Shown here: piece after piece, positions 43,824 to 52,129 of the stretch
How the letters are laid out: each line of letters starts with the position of its first letter
How positions within the stretch are numbered: the first letter of the stretch is position 1
NCBI GenBank assembly: GCA_028824555.1
Contig: JAPPDJ010000150.1
Span: 1-52,129 of the forward strand
Source of the DNA: Gammaproteobacteria bacterium
GTDB lineage: Bacteria > Pseudomonadota > Gammaproteobacteria > Pseudomonadales > Azotimanducaceae
Length of the DNA: 52,129 nucleotides
Direction: 5' to 3'
Notes under the pieces: generated by a model
What the model was told of the DNA's origin: nothing
What the model saw: the letters and a program-made list of their open reading frames with translations, nothing else
Databases searched by the model: none
Program-made: the position numbers and the translations under genes

Positions 43824-44395
43824 CAGCCCGGCGGTTCCGTCGCGTTGCCTGCCTCCTCTCGGGAGTCGGCGAACTCGCCGCGCGCTGCAAGCCAGGCGCC
43901 AGACGCCAGCACCAGGATCACCGGGATGGCGATCACGGACGCTAGTCTGTATGTGACCCAAGCCTCTTCGCTGAAGTTGAGCGCCACATAGAGGTTCAGG
44001 CAACCAAAAAGCACGAAGCCGACAGCCCAGATCCAAGTGAAGTCGCGCCAGCCATCCTTCGACAGCTTCATGGCGCCGCCCAAGTTACGCTCGATGAAAT
44101 CGCCCCGCCCCACAAAGCGGCTGCCGATGAGGGCGAGACCCATGATCCAGCCGACGACGGTGGGCTTCCACTGGATGAAAACCGGATTCCTGAGCAGCAG
44201 CGTGGCGGTGCCGATCACCATTGCCAGCCAGAACACGAGCCACATTTGCCCAGTGATGGGCCATTTCCGCAGCCGATAGAACAGAATCTGCACGGCCACT
44301 GCCGCCATGAGCGCACCGGTGGCCGCGTAGATGTCCACCAGAAAATAGACCGCGCCGAACACCACGACGGGCGCGAGTTCAAATGCCTGCTTCAT
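43823..44395 (-). CDS. yciB: YciB/IspZ inner-membrane septation protein
   Basis: A 190-residue integral membrane protein with five or six helices and the family pattern DIYAATGALMAAVAVQILFYRLR, RNPVFIQWKPTVVGWIMGLALIGSRF, KDGWRDFTWIWAVGFVLFGCLNLYVALNFSEEAW. YciB is involved in envelope integrity and cell division. The ATG at 44395 gives the normal start MKQAFELAPVVVFG; the frame is open to 44467. It heads the operon yciB-small protein-pdxJ-cyclophilin and is divergent from the yciO-like gene, a neighbourhood seen in other Gammaproteobacteria. The 44396-44513 gap probably holds both promoters, but I cannot place them. Confidence 0.93.
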   Translation of the reverse strand: MKQAFELAPVVVFGAVYFLVDIYAATGALMAAVAVQILFYRLRKWPITGQMWLVFWLAMVIGTATLLLRNPVFIQWKPTVVGWIMGLALIGSRFVGRGDFIERNLGGAMKLSKDGWRDFTWIWAVGFVLFGCLNLYVALNFSEEAWVTYRLASVIAIPVILVLASGAWLAARGEFADSREEAGNATEPPG

Positions 44396-44513
44396 GTCGG
44401 CGCCGTCGTCTCCTTGCGCGTGTTTCCGGTTTCGACTTGCAAAGGGATGCGTTTTTCGTTCCGGCAAGCGATCATAAGCGAAACCGCATACTTAACAACG
44501 GAGTTGCACCACC

Positions 44514-45125
44514 TTGAGCCAATTCCTCGCCGTCCATCCGGAACATCCGCAGCCCCGATTGGTGAAACGTGCAGCCGAGATTCTGGCCGGCGGCGGCGTC
44601 ATCGCCTACCCCACCGATTCCACCTACGCACTTGCGTGTCAGGTTGGCGACAAGACTGCGGTGGAGCGCATCTGCCGCATCCGCCGGCTTGAGCGGGATC
44701 ACCTGTTCACCCTGGTATGTCACGACCTTTCGCACCTCGCCACCTATGCGCGGGTGGACAACACCAGTTTCCGCTTCATCCGCCATCACATTCCGGGGCC
44801 TTACACGTTCTTGCTGCGTGCAACCCGCGAGGCACCACGCCGGCTGGTGCATCCACGTCGCCGCACCATCGGCCTGCGCGTGCCCGAAAGCGCCATCGTC
44901 CGGGCGCTGATCGAAACCCATCAAGGCCCGCTCATCTCCACTAGCCTGCTGCTTCCGGGCGACGAAGCGCCGCTGACCAATGCCGACAGCATCCGCGAAC
45001 GGCTCGAACGGGACGTGGACGCCATCATCGACGGTGGTCACTGCGGGGTGGTGCCAACGACGGTGGTGGACCTCACCACAGGCGAGGTGAATGTGGTGCG
45101 GGAAGGCCTCGGCGAACTGACGTAG
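44514..45125 (+). CDS. YciO/Sua5/YrdC-family protein (threonylcarbamoyl-AMP synthase fold)
   Basis: A 203-residue single-domain protein. GGVIAYPTDSTYALAC, RIRRLERDHLFTLVCHDLSHLATYA, GPYTFLLRAT and RRTIGLRVPES are the family blocks; the KRxxx motif of true TsaC (KRPxxKP) is RRLERDH here, as in YciO-type proteins. TsaC/Sua5 enzymes make threonylcarbamoyl-AMP for t6A in tRNA; YciO has weaker activity and may act otherwise. The start is TTG 44514 with GGAG upstream. It is monocistronic or cotranscribed with trpS across a 202-bp repeat-filled gap. Confidence 0.88.
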   Translation: MSQFLAVHPEHPQPRLVKRAAEILAGGGVIAYPTDSTYALACQVGDKTAVERICRIRRLERDHLFTLVCHDLSHLATYARVDNTSFRFIRHHIPGPYTFLLRATREAPRRLVHPRRRTIGLRVPESAIVRALIETHQGPLISTSLLLPGDEAPLTNADSIRERLERDVDAIIDGGHCGVVPTTVVDLTTGEVNVVREGLGELT

Positions 45126-45155
45126 GGCGGGACATCCCTGCTTGAACGAAGCGGC

Positions 45156-45196
45156 GCTAGGAGGCTGCGCCGTAGAAACGGCGCGGGCTTCTAGCC
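45156..45196. repeat. CTAGGAG-type hairpin repeat
   Basis: GCTAGGAGGCTGCGCCG and the complementary CGGCGC...CTTCTAGC form a long hairpin with loop TAGAAA. The first 20 nt nearly match the element at 1102. It lies between the yciO-like gene and trpS. Confidence 0.7.
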
Positions 45197-45228
45197 GGAG
45201 GGGTGAGCGAATGCGAACCCGGAGGCCA

Positions 45229-45267
45229 GCAGTTGCGAAGCAACTGCCGACGCGCTCGTAGAGCGCG
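45229..45267. repeat. Two-hairpin repeat module
   Basis: GCAGTTGC and GCAACTGC (45229-45247, loop GAA) are followed by CGCGCTC and GAGCGCG (45251-45267, loop GTA). The arms differ from those at 17818 and 41996 but stay complementary. Confidence 0.8.
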
Positions 45268-45292
45268 CTAGCGCGGTGAAGTCGCTGAGGCA

Positions 45293-45298
45293 TATAAT
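45293..45298 (+). promoter_or_regulatory. Candidate -10 element for trpS
   Basis: A perfect TATAAT lies 29 bp before the TTG start of trpS. The region 17-18 nt upstream (TAGCGC) is a poor -35 hexamer and lies next to the repeat module. Confidence 0.4.
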
Positions 45299-45327
45299 CC
45301 CGCTAACCCGTTAGGCGAACCTCGAAC

Positions 45328-46542
45328 TTGACTAGCACCGACGCCAACCAGCGCGTTTTATCGGGAATGCGCCCAACGGGGCGGATGCACATCGCCAACT
45401 ACCACGGTGCGCTCAAGAACTGGGTGCGCTTACAGCACGAATACGAGTGCTTCTTCTTCGTCGCCGACTTCCACGCCCTCACGACTCACTACCAAGACCC
45501 GCAAGACATCGAGCAAGCCACCTTCGACATGGTGGTGGACTGGCTCGCCGCTGGCCTCAGCCCCTCTGCCTGCACGATGTTCGTGCAGAGCAAGGTGCCC
45601 GAACATGCCGAGCTTCATCTCCTGCTGTCGATGATCACCCCGGTGAGCTGGCTGGAGCGCGTGCCGAGCTACAAGGATCAGCAGGCGAAGCTGAACGACC
45701 GCGACCTCTCCACCTACGGCTTCCTCGGCTACCCCGTGCTGATGAGCACAGACATCCTCATGTACCGCGCCGGCAATGTGCCGGTGGGCGTGGATCAAGC
45801 CGCCCATGTCGAGATCACGCGGGAGATCGCCCGCCGCTTCAATCACATCTTCGGTCGCGAGCCGCAGTTCGAGGAGAACGCCGAGGAAGCGGTGAAGAAG
45901 ATGGGGCGTCGAGCCTCGCGCCTCTACCGCAGCGCGCGTCGCGACTACCTCGAACGCGGGGACGAGGAAGCCCTGGAGCGTGCCCGGGCCTTGCTCGCCG
46001 AGCAGCAGAACCTCTCCATCGGCGACCGCGAGCGACTGTTCGGCTACCTCGAGGGCAGCGGCCGCATCATCCTGCCGGAACCGCAGGTGTTGCTGACCGA
46101 CACGCCCAACGTGCCGGGGCTCGACGGCGAGAAGATGTCCAAGTCCTACGACAACGTGATCCGGATGCGAGAGGCGCCCGACGTGGTGGAGAAGCAGGTT
46201 CTTACCATGCGCACGGACCCCGCCCGGGTACGCCGCGACGATCCGGGCGATCCGGACAGATGCCCGGTGTTCGCCCTGCACGAGGTCTATTCAGACGCCG
46301 AGGTGAAGACGTGGGCAGCGGACGGCTGCCGCACCGCCAGCATCGGCTGCGTCGACTGCAAGCGTCCGCTGATCGACGCCATCAACACGGAGCAGGCACC
46401 GTTCATCGAACGGGCCGAACAGTTCGAGAACAACCCCGATCAGGTGCGAGCGATCTTGCTCGATGGCTCGGAGGAAGCGCGGGATCACGCCCGCCAGACA
46501 TTGGATGAGGTGAAGGCAGCCGTTGGAATCAGCTACCGCTGA
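45328..46542 (+). CDS. trpS: Tryptophanyl-tRNA synthetase
   Basis: A 404-residue class Ic synthetase. The HIGH-like motif is SGMRPTGRMHIANYHGAL (near residue 13), and KMSKS is in GLDGEKMSKSYDN (about 268-280). VPVGVDQAAHVEITREIARRFN is the Trp-binding helix region. Compared with the 334-residue E. coli enzyme there is an insert of about 60 residues before the KMSKS loop, as in long proteobacterial TrpRS. The TTG start at 45328 is the first in-frame start next to the signature. The 3' end overlaps scpA by 20 nt, indicating an operon with scpA and scpB. Confidence 0.96.
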   Translation: MTSTDANQRVLSGMRPTGRMHIANYHGALKNWVRLQHEYECFFFVADFHALTTHYQDPQDIEQATFDMVVDWLAAGLSPSACTMFVQSKVPEHAELHLLLSMITPVSWLERVPSYKDQQAKLNDRDLSTYGFLGYPVLMSTDILMYRAGNVPVGVDQAAHVEITREIARRFNHIFGREPQFEENAEEAVKKMGRRASRLYRSARRDYLERGDEEALERARALLAEQQNLSIGDRERLFGYLEGSGRIILPEPQVLLTDTPNVPGLDGEKMSKSYDNVIRMREAPDVVEKQVLTMRTDPARVRRDDPGDPDRCPVFALHEVYSDAEVKTWAADGCRTASIGCVDCKRPLIDAINTEQAPFIERAEQFENNPDQVRAILLDGSEEARDHARQTLDEVKAAVGISYR

Positions 46543-47440
46543 CGCCGCGGGAACGGCGATGTCCGCTGCCGGTGCGCCCGTCGCGCCGGAGGCGGCAGCC
46601 GCCGCCGAAAACCGGGGCCGGGTGGTGGCCATCGTCCGAGGGCAAGCGCTGACCAAGCTCCCGGAAGATCTCTACATCCCGCCCGATGCGCTGGCGGTGA
46701 TCCTCGAGACCTTCGAGGGTCCGCTAGACCTCTTGCTCTACCTGATCCGCCGCCAGAATCTCGACATTCTGGAGATCAGCGTATCGGCGGTGACCGACCA
46801 GTACATGCGCTACATCGAGCTGATGACGGCGCTCGAACTCGACCTCGCCGGCGAATACCTGTTGATGGCCGCGACGCTCGCGGAGATCAAGGCGCGCTTG
46901 GTGCTGCCGCGGCCGGCAAGTGCCGACGATGAGGAGGAAGACCCCCGCGCCGAACTGGTCCGACGCCTGCGCGAATACGAGCGCTTCAAGGCGGCGGCGC
47001 AGAAGCTCGACGACCTGCCGCGCGTGGAGCGCGACGTGCATCCGGCGCGGGCCGCCCGACCGCGCCTGGTGGCAGAGCGAGCCGAGCCGGACGTGACCCT
47101 CGCCGAACTCCTCGCCGCATTTGCCGACGCGATGCAGAGAGCAGAGCTCCACCGCCACCACGAGATTGCGAGAGAGCCGCTGTCGGTGCGGGAACGCATG
47201 ACCGAAGTCTTGGCTCGCCTTGGCGACGCGTCTTCTTTCGTCGCGCTCACGGGCCTTCTCAATCCCACCGAGGGCCGTTACGGCCTTGTCGTGACCTTCC
47301 TCGCCCTGATGCAACTGCTGCAGGACGGCCTGATCGAACTGGTGCAGTCACGGGCCTATGCCCCCATCCACATCCGCGCCCAAGGACAGACTGAGGAGCG
47401 CCGGGACAGTGCCCTTGTCCCGGCGACAGTCCTGACGTGA
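46523..47440 (+). CDS. scpA: Segregation and condensation protein A
   Basis: A 305-residue kleisin subunit of the SMC-ScpAB condensin complex. The core starts at FEGPLDLLLYLIRRQNLDILEISVSAVTDQYMRYI (about 65-99), followed by AGEYLLMAATLAEIKARLVLPR and the C-terminal winged helix VVTFLALMQLLQDGLIELVQ. The first 50 residues are a disordered Ala-rich extension. TTG 46523 overlaps trpS by 20 nt; ATG 46559 is an alternative start. An SMC gene is not in the window. It is followed after 38 bp by scpB. Confidence 0.93.
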   Translation: MESATADAAGTAMSAAGAPVAPEAAAAAENRGRVVAIVRGQALTKLPEDLYIPPDALAVILETFEGPLDLLLYLIRRQNLDILEISVSAVTDQYMRYIELMTALELDLAGEYLLMAATLAEIKARLVLPRPASADDEEEDPRAELVRRLREYERFKAAAQKLDDLPRVERDVHPARAARPRLVAERAEPDVTLAELLAAFADAMQRAELHRHHEIAREPLSVRERMTEVLARLGDASSFVALTGLLNPTEGRYGLVVTFLALMQLLQDGLIELVQSRAYAPIHIRAQGQTEERRDSALVPATVLT

Positions 47441-47478
47441 CCTGACCAACCCAACCAAATGGAGACACGGACATCGAG

Positions 47479-48132
47479 ATGAACGCCGGCCACATCCGAA
47501 AGGTGCTCGAAGCCGCGCTCTTGGCGGCAGACTCCCCCCTCACCGAGAGTCGCCTCGCAAGCCTCTTCCTGGACGGCGAACTCCCGCCAGACGACCCCAA
47601 GGCGGCCATACGCGCCACCTTGGCGCGCATCGCGGCCGAGAACTCGGAGCGCGGCTTCGAGCTCGTGCAGGTCGCAAGTGGCTGGCGCTTCCAGATTCCG
47701 CAAACCCTCGCGCCGTGGGTGGGAAGGCTGTGGCAGGAACCGCCGCCGCGCTACTCCCGAGCCCTGCTCGAAACGCTGGCGCTCATCGCCTACCGCCAGC
47801 CGGCAACCCGCGGCGACATCGAGTCCGTGCGCGGCGTCGGCGTGAGCGCCAGCATCATGCGCACGCTCCTGGAACGCGGCTGGATTCGCGCCGTCGGCCA
47901 GCGCGACACGCCCGGCCGCCCCACCCTCTACGGCACCACACGCGCCTTCCTCGACTACTTCAACCTTCGCCACCTCGACGAGTTGCCACCGCTCGACGAG
48001 CTGCCGGGCCTCATGGAAGGAACGGCAGAGGGAGAGTTCGCGGCAGTGGAGCAAGCGCTCGCCCAAGAGGAAGACGGCGCCAACGACGCTCCGCTCGAGG
48101 TCGAACCCTTGGCACCCGCCGCCGCCGGCTGA
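47479..48132 (+). CDS. scpB: Segregation and condensation protein B
   Basis: A 217-residue winged-helix dimer that binds ScpA in the SMC complex. Family blocks are VLEAALLAADSPLTESRLASLF, RGFELVQVASGWRFQI, ALLETLALIAYRQPATRGDIESVRGVGVSASIMRTLLERGWI and GRPTLYGTTRAFLDYFNL. The tail after residue 180 is acidic and Ala-rich. It follows scpA in the same operon and is followed by rluB after 108 bp, a very common order in Gammaproteobacteria. Confidence 0.95.
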   Translation: MNAGHIRKVLEAALLAADSPLTESRLASLFLDGELPPDDPKAAIRATLARIAAENSERGFELVQVASGWRFQIPQTLAPWVGRLWQEPPPRYSRALLETLALIAYRQPATRGDIESVRGVGVSASIMRTLLERGWIRAVGQRDTPGRPTLYGTTRAFLDYFNLRHLDELPPLDELPGLMEGTAEGEFAAVEQALAQEEDGANDAPLEVEPLAPAAAG

Positions 48133-48240
48133 GCCGCAAGTAGCTCGGAGTCCTTTCGGGAGGACAACGAGTCTTGCCATAGAGGACGGCGCAGGCTCCT
48201 GGCCTTCGGCCCGAACCTTCCTGTGGCATACACTCGCGTC

Positions 48241-49080
48241 ATGTCCGAGAAGCTGCAAAAGGCGCTCGCGGACCGCGGCCTCGGTTCCCGGCGCGAGATG
48301 GAGCGCTGGATTCAGGCCGGGCGGGTTCGTGTGAACGGCGAGAAGGCGACGATCGGTGCCCGGGTGGCGGCGACCGATCGCATCGTCGTGGATGGCCAAC
48401 TGCTCGGGGATGCGCCTTTCACGCACTGCCGCGTCTTGGTACTCAACAAGCCCGAGGGCGTGATCGTCACCCGCCGCGATCCCAAGGGCCGCCCATCGAT
48501 CTTCGACGACCTGCCCCCGCTCGCCAGTGGCCGCTGGATCACCGTCGGGCGGCTCGACATCAACACCGGTGGGCTCCTGCTCCTGACCAACAGCGGGGCC
48601 CTCGCCAACCGCCTCATGCACCCAAGCACCGGCATCGACCGCGAGTACGCGGTTCGCGTCAACGGCCTCCTCGAGGACGAAGCGCTAGAGCGCCTCCGAA
48701 CCGGCATCGTCACCGACACCCGCGCCGAACGCTTCTCGGACATCCGTTACTACAATGGCACCGGCACCAACCACTGGTACCACGTCGTCCTCATGGAGGG
48801 TCGCAACCACGAAGTCAGGCGCCTCTTCGCCGCGGAGGGCGTCCGAGTTACTCGCTTGAAGCGTGTCCGCTATGGGCCCGTCGCCCTCCCGTCCTGGCTC
48901 AAGCGAGGCCAACGCACCGAGATGAACTCCACCGACACGGCCACCCTGCACCGCCTCCTCGGCCTTCCGCCCCCCAACTCCCGCCGCCGCCCCAACCAAA
49001 CTCGCTCCGTCCTGATCCCGTACCCGTCGCTCGCAACAAAGGCGGCAGACCTCTCGGCTGGAAGTGCGTCACCGGGCTGA
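48241..49080 (+). CDS. rluB: 23S rRNA pseudouridine synthase (RluB type)
   Basis: A 279-residue RsuA/RluB family pseudouridine synthase. An N-terminal S4 RNA-binding domain (SEKLQKALADRGLGSRREME...GRVRVNG, about 1-60) precedes the catalytic domain; the catalytic Asp lies in VGRLDINTGGLLLLT (about residue 105). LMEGRNHEVRRLFAAEGV is the second family motif. RluB modifies U2605 of 23S rRNA in E. coli. The ATG at 48241 gives the normal start. The C-terminus is a basic and Pro-rich tail of about 40 residues. The scpB-rluB gap (48133-48240) holds short inverted repeats but no gene. Confidence 0.93.
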   Translation: MSEKLQKALADRGLGSRREMERWIQAGRVRVNGEKATIGARVAATDRIVVDGQLLGDAPFTHCRVLVLNKPEGVIVTRRDPKGRPSIFDDLPPLASGRWITVGRLDINTGGLLLLTNSGALANRLMHPSTGIDREYAVRVNGLLEDEALERLRTGIVTDTRAERFSDIRYYNGTGTNHWYHVVLMEGRNHEVRRLFAAEGVRVTRLKRVRYGPVALPSWLKRGQRTEMNSTDTATLHRLLGLPPPNSRRRPNQTRSVLIPYPSLATKAADLSAGSASPG

Positions 49081-49140
49081 CGGTCGGTTGCTTTGCTGGC
49101 ATGCTGTTCGGAACACCGGTTGTTTCGGGAGTGGGGTGCT

Positions 49141-50013
49141 TTGGAAGCCACGTCTGGCAGCTCGGCATTGCACGAGGGCGTTGCGGCAGAGCTCGGGTTC
49201 ATTGCGCCCGCGCAAGCCGGCAGTGGGGTGCATCGGGTCGATCTGCGCACGCGGGCGTACGGACTCGGGCGGCTTGAGTGGAGCGAGGTTGCCGTGGAGA
49301 GCGCCCGCGGCGTGACGGGGCTCGGAATCGACAAGAGCGGCTTTGCGCTTCTGCAGAGCCCGAGCGCCGTCACGGACTTCTACGATTGCGGCAGCGTGAT
49401 GGCGACCTATTACGCGGAATGCAAAGCCACGGCGCGGGAACTGACCGGCGCGCGCACTACCTTCACGTTCGACCACATCATCCGTGAGCCTGGCCTGCAG
49501 TACTCGGGTGGCGGCATCGACGGGACGCAGCGCCGCTCCGGCGTCGAGCGGGGTGGTGGCTACATCGGCGGCGTGCATATGGACTACACGGACAACACGA
49601 CCTGGGATCGCTATCTGGCGCTACATGGCGAACGTGTTCCGGAGGATGCCGAGGGCGCTTGCGTGCTCAACTTCTGGCGACCGCTCAGCGCGACGGCAGA
49701 CGACCATCCACTGGCCGTCTGCGACGCGCGCACGGTGCGCGCCGAAGACCTTCAGGAGTCGGTCATCTACGGCTATGGCGCCGAGAACTACAGTTGGCAC
49801 GACATCGGCATCGAGACCTTCAGCGTCGCCCACTCGCACCGCCACCGGTGGTACTACGTTCCCGGCATGACCCCAGAGGAAGTGCTGGTCATCAAGTCCT
49901 ACGACTCCGAAGGGGTGATAGGCCGAGCCTGCCCGCACGCATCGTTCGCCCATCCCAATCGAGGCGGCGAGCCGCGCCGGAGCATCGAACTGCGGGTGCT
50001 CTGTTTCCTGTAG
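49141..50013 (+). CDS. CmcJ/NvfI-family oxygenase-like protein
   Basis: A 290-residue protein of the family named after CmcJ (cephamycin 7-alpha-hydroxylase helper) and fungal NvfI-type 2-oxoglutarate-dependent oxygenases. Visible blocks are TFTFDHIIRE, GGYIGGVHMDYTDNTTWDRYL, ACVLNFWRPLSAT, HPLAVCDARTV, SHRHRWYYVPGMTPEEVLVIKSYDSE and PHASFAHPN. The HMD plus downstream His pattern fits a metal site, H-x-D...H. The substrate is unknown. The start is uncertain: TTG 49141, after GGGAG and GGGG, fits family length best, and TTG 49093 is open upstream. It converges on the glycosyltransferase gene. Confidence 0.8.
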   Translation: MEATSGSSALHEGVAAELGFIAPAQAGSGVHRVDLRTRAYGLGRLEWSEVAVESARGVTGLGIDKSGFALLQSPSAVTDFYDCGSVMATYYAECKATARELTGARTTFTFDHIIREPGLQYSGGGIDGTQRRSGVERGGGYIGGVHMDYTDNTTWDRYLALHGERVPEDAEGACVLNFWRPLSATADDHPLAVCDARTVRAEDLQESVIYGYGAENYSWHDIGIETFSVAHSHRHRWYYVPGMTPEEVLVIKSYDSEGVIGRACPHASFAHPNRGGEPRRSIELRVLCFL

Positions 50014-50023
50014 TCCAGCGGCG

Positions 50024-51136
50024 CTACTTGGCTGTGAGCTCCCGATATACCCGTGCGTAGCGCTCGCCCATCATTTCGCCGGTGAACTCCTGTTCGAATC
50101 GGCTGCGCGCGCGCACACCCATGGCTCGCGCCGTGGCCGGGTCGACATGCAGGCGGTCCATTGCTTCGCGCAGTGCCGGTGGCGATCCAGGAGTGACCAC
50201 GAGCCCCGTCTCGCCATGCAGGTTGACGTAGCTTGTGCCGGTGCCCTGTTCGGTGGAAATCATCGGCCGCCCCTGCATGGCCGCTTCAAGCAACGTGACG
50301 CCAAAGGCTTCGGAACGCATGGCGGACGGGAACACGAGGGCGCGGCAAAGGCTGAGGAGTGCCACCTTGGTTTCGTCGCTGACGCGACCGGCGAAGGTCA
50401 CGTTGTCGAGGCCAAGGCGTGCGGCTTGGCGGCGCAAGGCTGGTCCCTCGGGCCCTTCCCCGGCAATCACGGCGCGAAACGGCGCGCCCTGCATGGCGTC
50501 GAGCAGCACATGCACGCTCTTGTAGTAGCGCAGCACGCCGACATAGAGGAAAAACCCACTGCCGAACTCGGCGCGTGTCGCCGCCAGACGGTCTTCGTCC
50601 ACGCCCGGATAGGAACCGGGTGTGAGACCAATCGGAATGACGTCCACCTTGCTCTTGAGGCGCGCGAGAACCGGTGAGGAGGCGAGATAGTTCGGCGAAG
50701 TGCAGACGATGCGCGCCATCGCGCCGAGGAAACGATTCATCAGCGGTCGATAGACGGGCGCAAGCAGGCGTTGCCGCACGATGTCGGAGTGGTAGGTGAG
50801 CACCGCCGGGCGCCTCACGCCGACGCCGAAATGAAGCATGTCGGCGAACGGCCACGGGAAGTGGTAATGGATCAGATCGGCCGTGCGCACCAAACGGCGC
50901 ATGGCCGCCGGTGCCGCCAAGGACATGGTGCAGGAGGCCACTTCGGCATGGCGGCGCACCCGATGCACCTCGGCTTCCTCGCGTTCGAGCGTGGCCGGCC
51001 GCGCCCCCGGGCTCAGCGCAAGCACCCGGCTCTCGACCCCGCAAGGCTGCGTATTCAGACAGATTTGCCGAATGGTCTCCTCGACGCCCCCTTGGGTGTC
51101 GGGAAAGTAGGTTCGGTAGGCGTGCAGAACGCGCAT
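50024..51136 (-). CDS. Glycosyltransferase family 4 protein
   Basis: A 370-residue GT-B enzyme with the order typical of GT4. The N-terminal glycine-rich loop is TYFPDTQGGVEETIRQI (near residue 9). VLTYHSDIVRQRLLAPVYRPLM follows. The nucleotide-sugar domain has FLYVGVLRYYKSVHVLLDAM, VIAGEGPEGPALRR and the EX7E motif in SEAFGVTLLEAAMQGRPMIS. It probably adds a sugar to a lipid-linked glycan. The ATG at 51136 begins MRVLHAYRTYFPD; the open frame to 51517 is antisense to the next gene. It is divergent from the guanylyltransferase gene, suggesting a surface-polysaccharide locus. Confidence 0.92.
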   Translation of the reverse strand: MRVLHAYRTYFPDTQGGVEETIRQICLNTQPCGVESRVLALSPGARPATLEREEAEVHRVRRHAEVASCTMSLAAPAAMRRLVRTADLIHYHFPWPFADMLHFGVGVRRPAVLTYHSDIVRQRLLAPVYRPLMNRFLGAMARIVCTSPNYLASSPVLARLKSKVDVIPIGLTPGSYPGVDEDRLAATRAEFGSGFFLYVGVLRYYKSVHVLLDAMQGAPFRAVIAGEGPEGPALRRQAARLGLDNVTFAGRVSDETKVALLSLCRALVFPSAMRSEAFGVTLLEAAMQGRPMISTEQGTGTSYVNLHGETGLVVTPGSPPALREAMDRLHVDPATARAMGVRARSRFEQEFTGEMMGERYARVYRELTAK

Positions 51137-51189
51137 GGGCTCAAGGCGGTGAAGCGAGGGCCAAGAATAACCGTCCCGTAGAATGCGCC

Positions 51190-51212
51190 GTTGGCGCGTC
51201 CGCAAGGGCGCT
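51190..51212. repeat. Possible degenerate repeat hairpin
   Basis: GGCGCGTCCGCAAGGGCGC resembles the second hairpin of the two-hairpin module (GCAA loop, GC-rich arms) with a substitution in one arm. It lies in the divergent gap between the glycosyltransferase and guanylyltransferase genes. Confidence 0.35.
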
Positions 51213-51233
51213 TGTGGCGATGTGAACGATCCG

Positions 51234-52129
51234 ATGGCCCCTGCCCTCATTCCCGTGATCCTGGCTGGCGGCGCCGGCGTGCGACTGTGGCCGCTGTCGC
51301 GGGAGTCGCACCCCAAGCCGTTCCTGCGGCTCGTGGGCGATCGCACGTTGTTTCGGCAGGCGCTGGACCGGGTTTGTGCACTTGGCCGGAGCGGGGTCGA
51401 GGCCGAGCCACCATGGGTCGTCTGCAACGAGTTGCACCGATTCCTCGTAGGGCGGGAGTGCGGCGATGCCGCCATGATGCCGGGGCCGATTCTGTTGGAA
51501 CCGCAACCTCGCAACACCGCGCCGGCGGTGGCACTCGCCGCATTGCACGCCGTTCGCGGCGGGGATGATCCGCTGCTGCTGGTGCTGCCGGCAGACCATT
51601 ACATCAGCGACGAGGACGCCTTTGCGGACGCCGTGCACAAGGCGTTGCCGCGCGCTTCGGCGGGTGGTCTCGTGACGTTCGGCGTGACGCCGAACGCTGC
51701 CGAGACGAACTATGGCTACATCCGTGCCGGGGGTTCTGCCACGGAAGCGCGGGAAACGACCGGCCCGCTTGCGGTCACGGAGTTCATCGAGAAGCCGCCA
51801 CGCCAAGAGGCGGAACGCATGCTCGCCGAGGGAACCTATTACTGGAACAGCGGGATGTTCCTGTTCCGCGCAAGCGCCTTCCTGGACGAACTCCGGCGTC
51901 ACCAGCCGGCCTTGGCGCAAGCCTGTGGCGAGGCCATGGGCAGGCCCAGCGAGGACGCCTACCGACATCGCACTGACGGGCCAGAGGTGCACTTCGTCCG
52001 CCCCGGCGCTGCTTTCGAGCGGGCGCCGGCCATCTCCATCGACCACGGCGTGATGGAGCACACCGATCGGGCATGGGTCTTGCCGGTGGATTGCGGCTGG
52101 AGCGATGTCGGTGCCTGGCCGGCGCTGCG
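51234..52129 (+). CDS. manC: Mannose-1-phosphate guanylyltransferase, partial at window end
   Basis: The first 298 codons of a nucleotidyltransferase making GDP-mannose from GTP and mannose 1-phosphate. The signature LAGGAGVRLWPLSRESHPKPFL (usual form GGSGTRLWP, here Ala and Val) starts at residue 10. Further blocks are LEPQPRNTAPAVALAAL, LPADHYISDEDAF, ETNYGYI, VTEFIEKPPRQEAERML and YYWNSGMFLFR. SIDHGVMEHT and DCGWSDVGAW are typical of ManC. The start is ATG 51234 or GTG 51222. The frame is open to the last base, so the C-terminus is outside the window; whether a phosphomannose isomerase domain follows is not visible. Confidence 0.9.
   Translation, partial: MAPALIPVILAGGAGVRLWPLSRESHPKPFLRLVGDRTLFRQALDRVCALGRSGVEAEPPWVVCNELHRFLVGRECGDAAMMPGPILLEPQPRNTAPAVALAALHAVRGGDDPLLLVLPADHYISDEDAFADAVHKALPRASAGGLVTFGVTPNAAETNYGYIRAGGSATEARETTGPLAVTEFIEKPPRQEAERMLAEGTYYWNSGMFLFRASAFLDELRRHQPALAQACGEAMGRPSEDAYRHRTDGPEVHFVRPGAAFERAPAISIDHGVMEHTDRAWVLPVDCGWSDVGAWPAL

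Overview
The window is a GC-rich, gene-dense bacterial chromosome segment. Gene content and order suggest an uncultured gammaproteobacterium. The evidence is the DUF2066 / CDP-alcohol phosphatidyltransferase / hda gene trio, the yciB-yciO-trpS-scpA-scpB-rluB neighbourhood, mnmC fused as in Enterobacteria and Pseudomonas, and a DesA-type desaturase. Many oxygenases and catabolic enzymes (TauD, PhyH, BVMO-type monooxygenase, CmcJ-like oxygenase, LLM oxidoreductase, D-aminoacylase-like amidohydrolase, DUF3604) point to a free-living or host-associated marine heterotroph; that lifestyle is inference.

Layout. 0.1-2 kb: a TauD-type dioxygenase and an orphan lipoprotein. 2.0-12.4 kb, minus strand: a seven-gene MoxR/Bat operon (moxR, DUF58, a lipoprotein with a DUF4381-like tail, batA, batB, a large batC-like TPR gene and a batD-batE fusion), mostly joined by 4-nt overlaps, with a DegQ/HtrA protease gene upstream. 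14.1-17.7 kb, plus strand: a selenoprotein gene related to glycine/betaine reductase component B, whose in-frame TGA is followed by a SECIS-like hairpin, then an LLM-family oxidoreductase and an N-acyl-D-amino-acid deacylase-like amidohydrolase. 18-25.6 kb: DoxX, a GH105-like (alpha/alpha)6 protein, a PhyH dioxygenase coupled to an APH-like kinase, a frameshifted Uma2 nuclease gene, a flavin monooxygenase and a HIT protein. 25.7-26.6 kb is a small graveyard of broken genes and repeats. 26.7-30.6 kb: an SRPBCC protein and a DUF3604 protein.

30.8-49 kb is mainly housekeeping: DUF2066, a CDP-alcohol phosphatidyltransferase, hda, a Firmicutes-type murG homologue, a phosphoglycerate dehydrogenase, mnmC, a rhodanese, a desaturase, argS, a membrane-anchored cold-shock protein, a periplasmic cyclophilin, pdxJ, a small coiled-coil membrane protein, yciB, a Sua5/YciO protein, trpS, scpA, scpB and rluB. 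The last 3 kb hold a CmcJ-like oxygenase, a GT4 glycosyltransferase and the start of a mannose-1-phosphate guanylyltransferase that runs off the window, probably the edge of a surface-polysaccharide locus.

Intergenic spaces carry a family of palindromic elements: GTAGGG-ended inverted repeats, a two-hairpin module whose arms co-vary between copies, CTAGGAG hairpins and a perfect 23-bp inverted repeat. One copy of the two-hairpin module lies in frame inside the batD-batE gene and another supplies the stop codon of the cyclophilin gene. No tRNA, rRNA, CRISPR array, integrase or intact transposase was seen.
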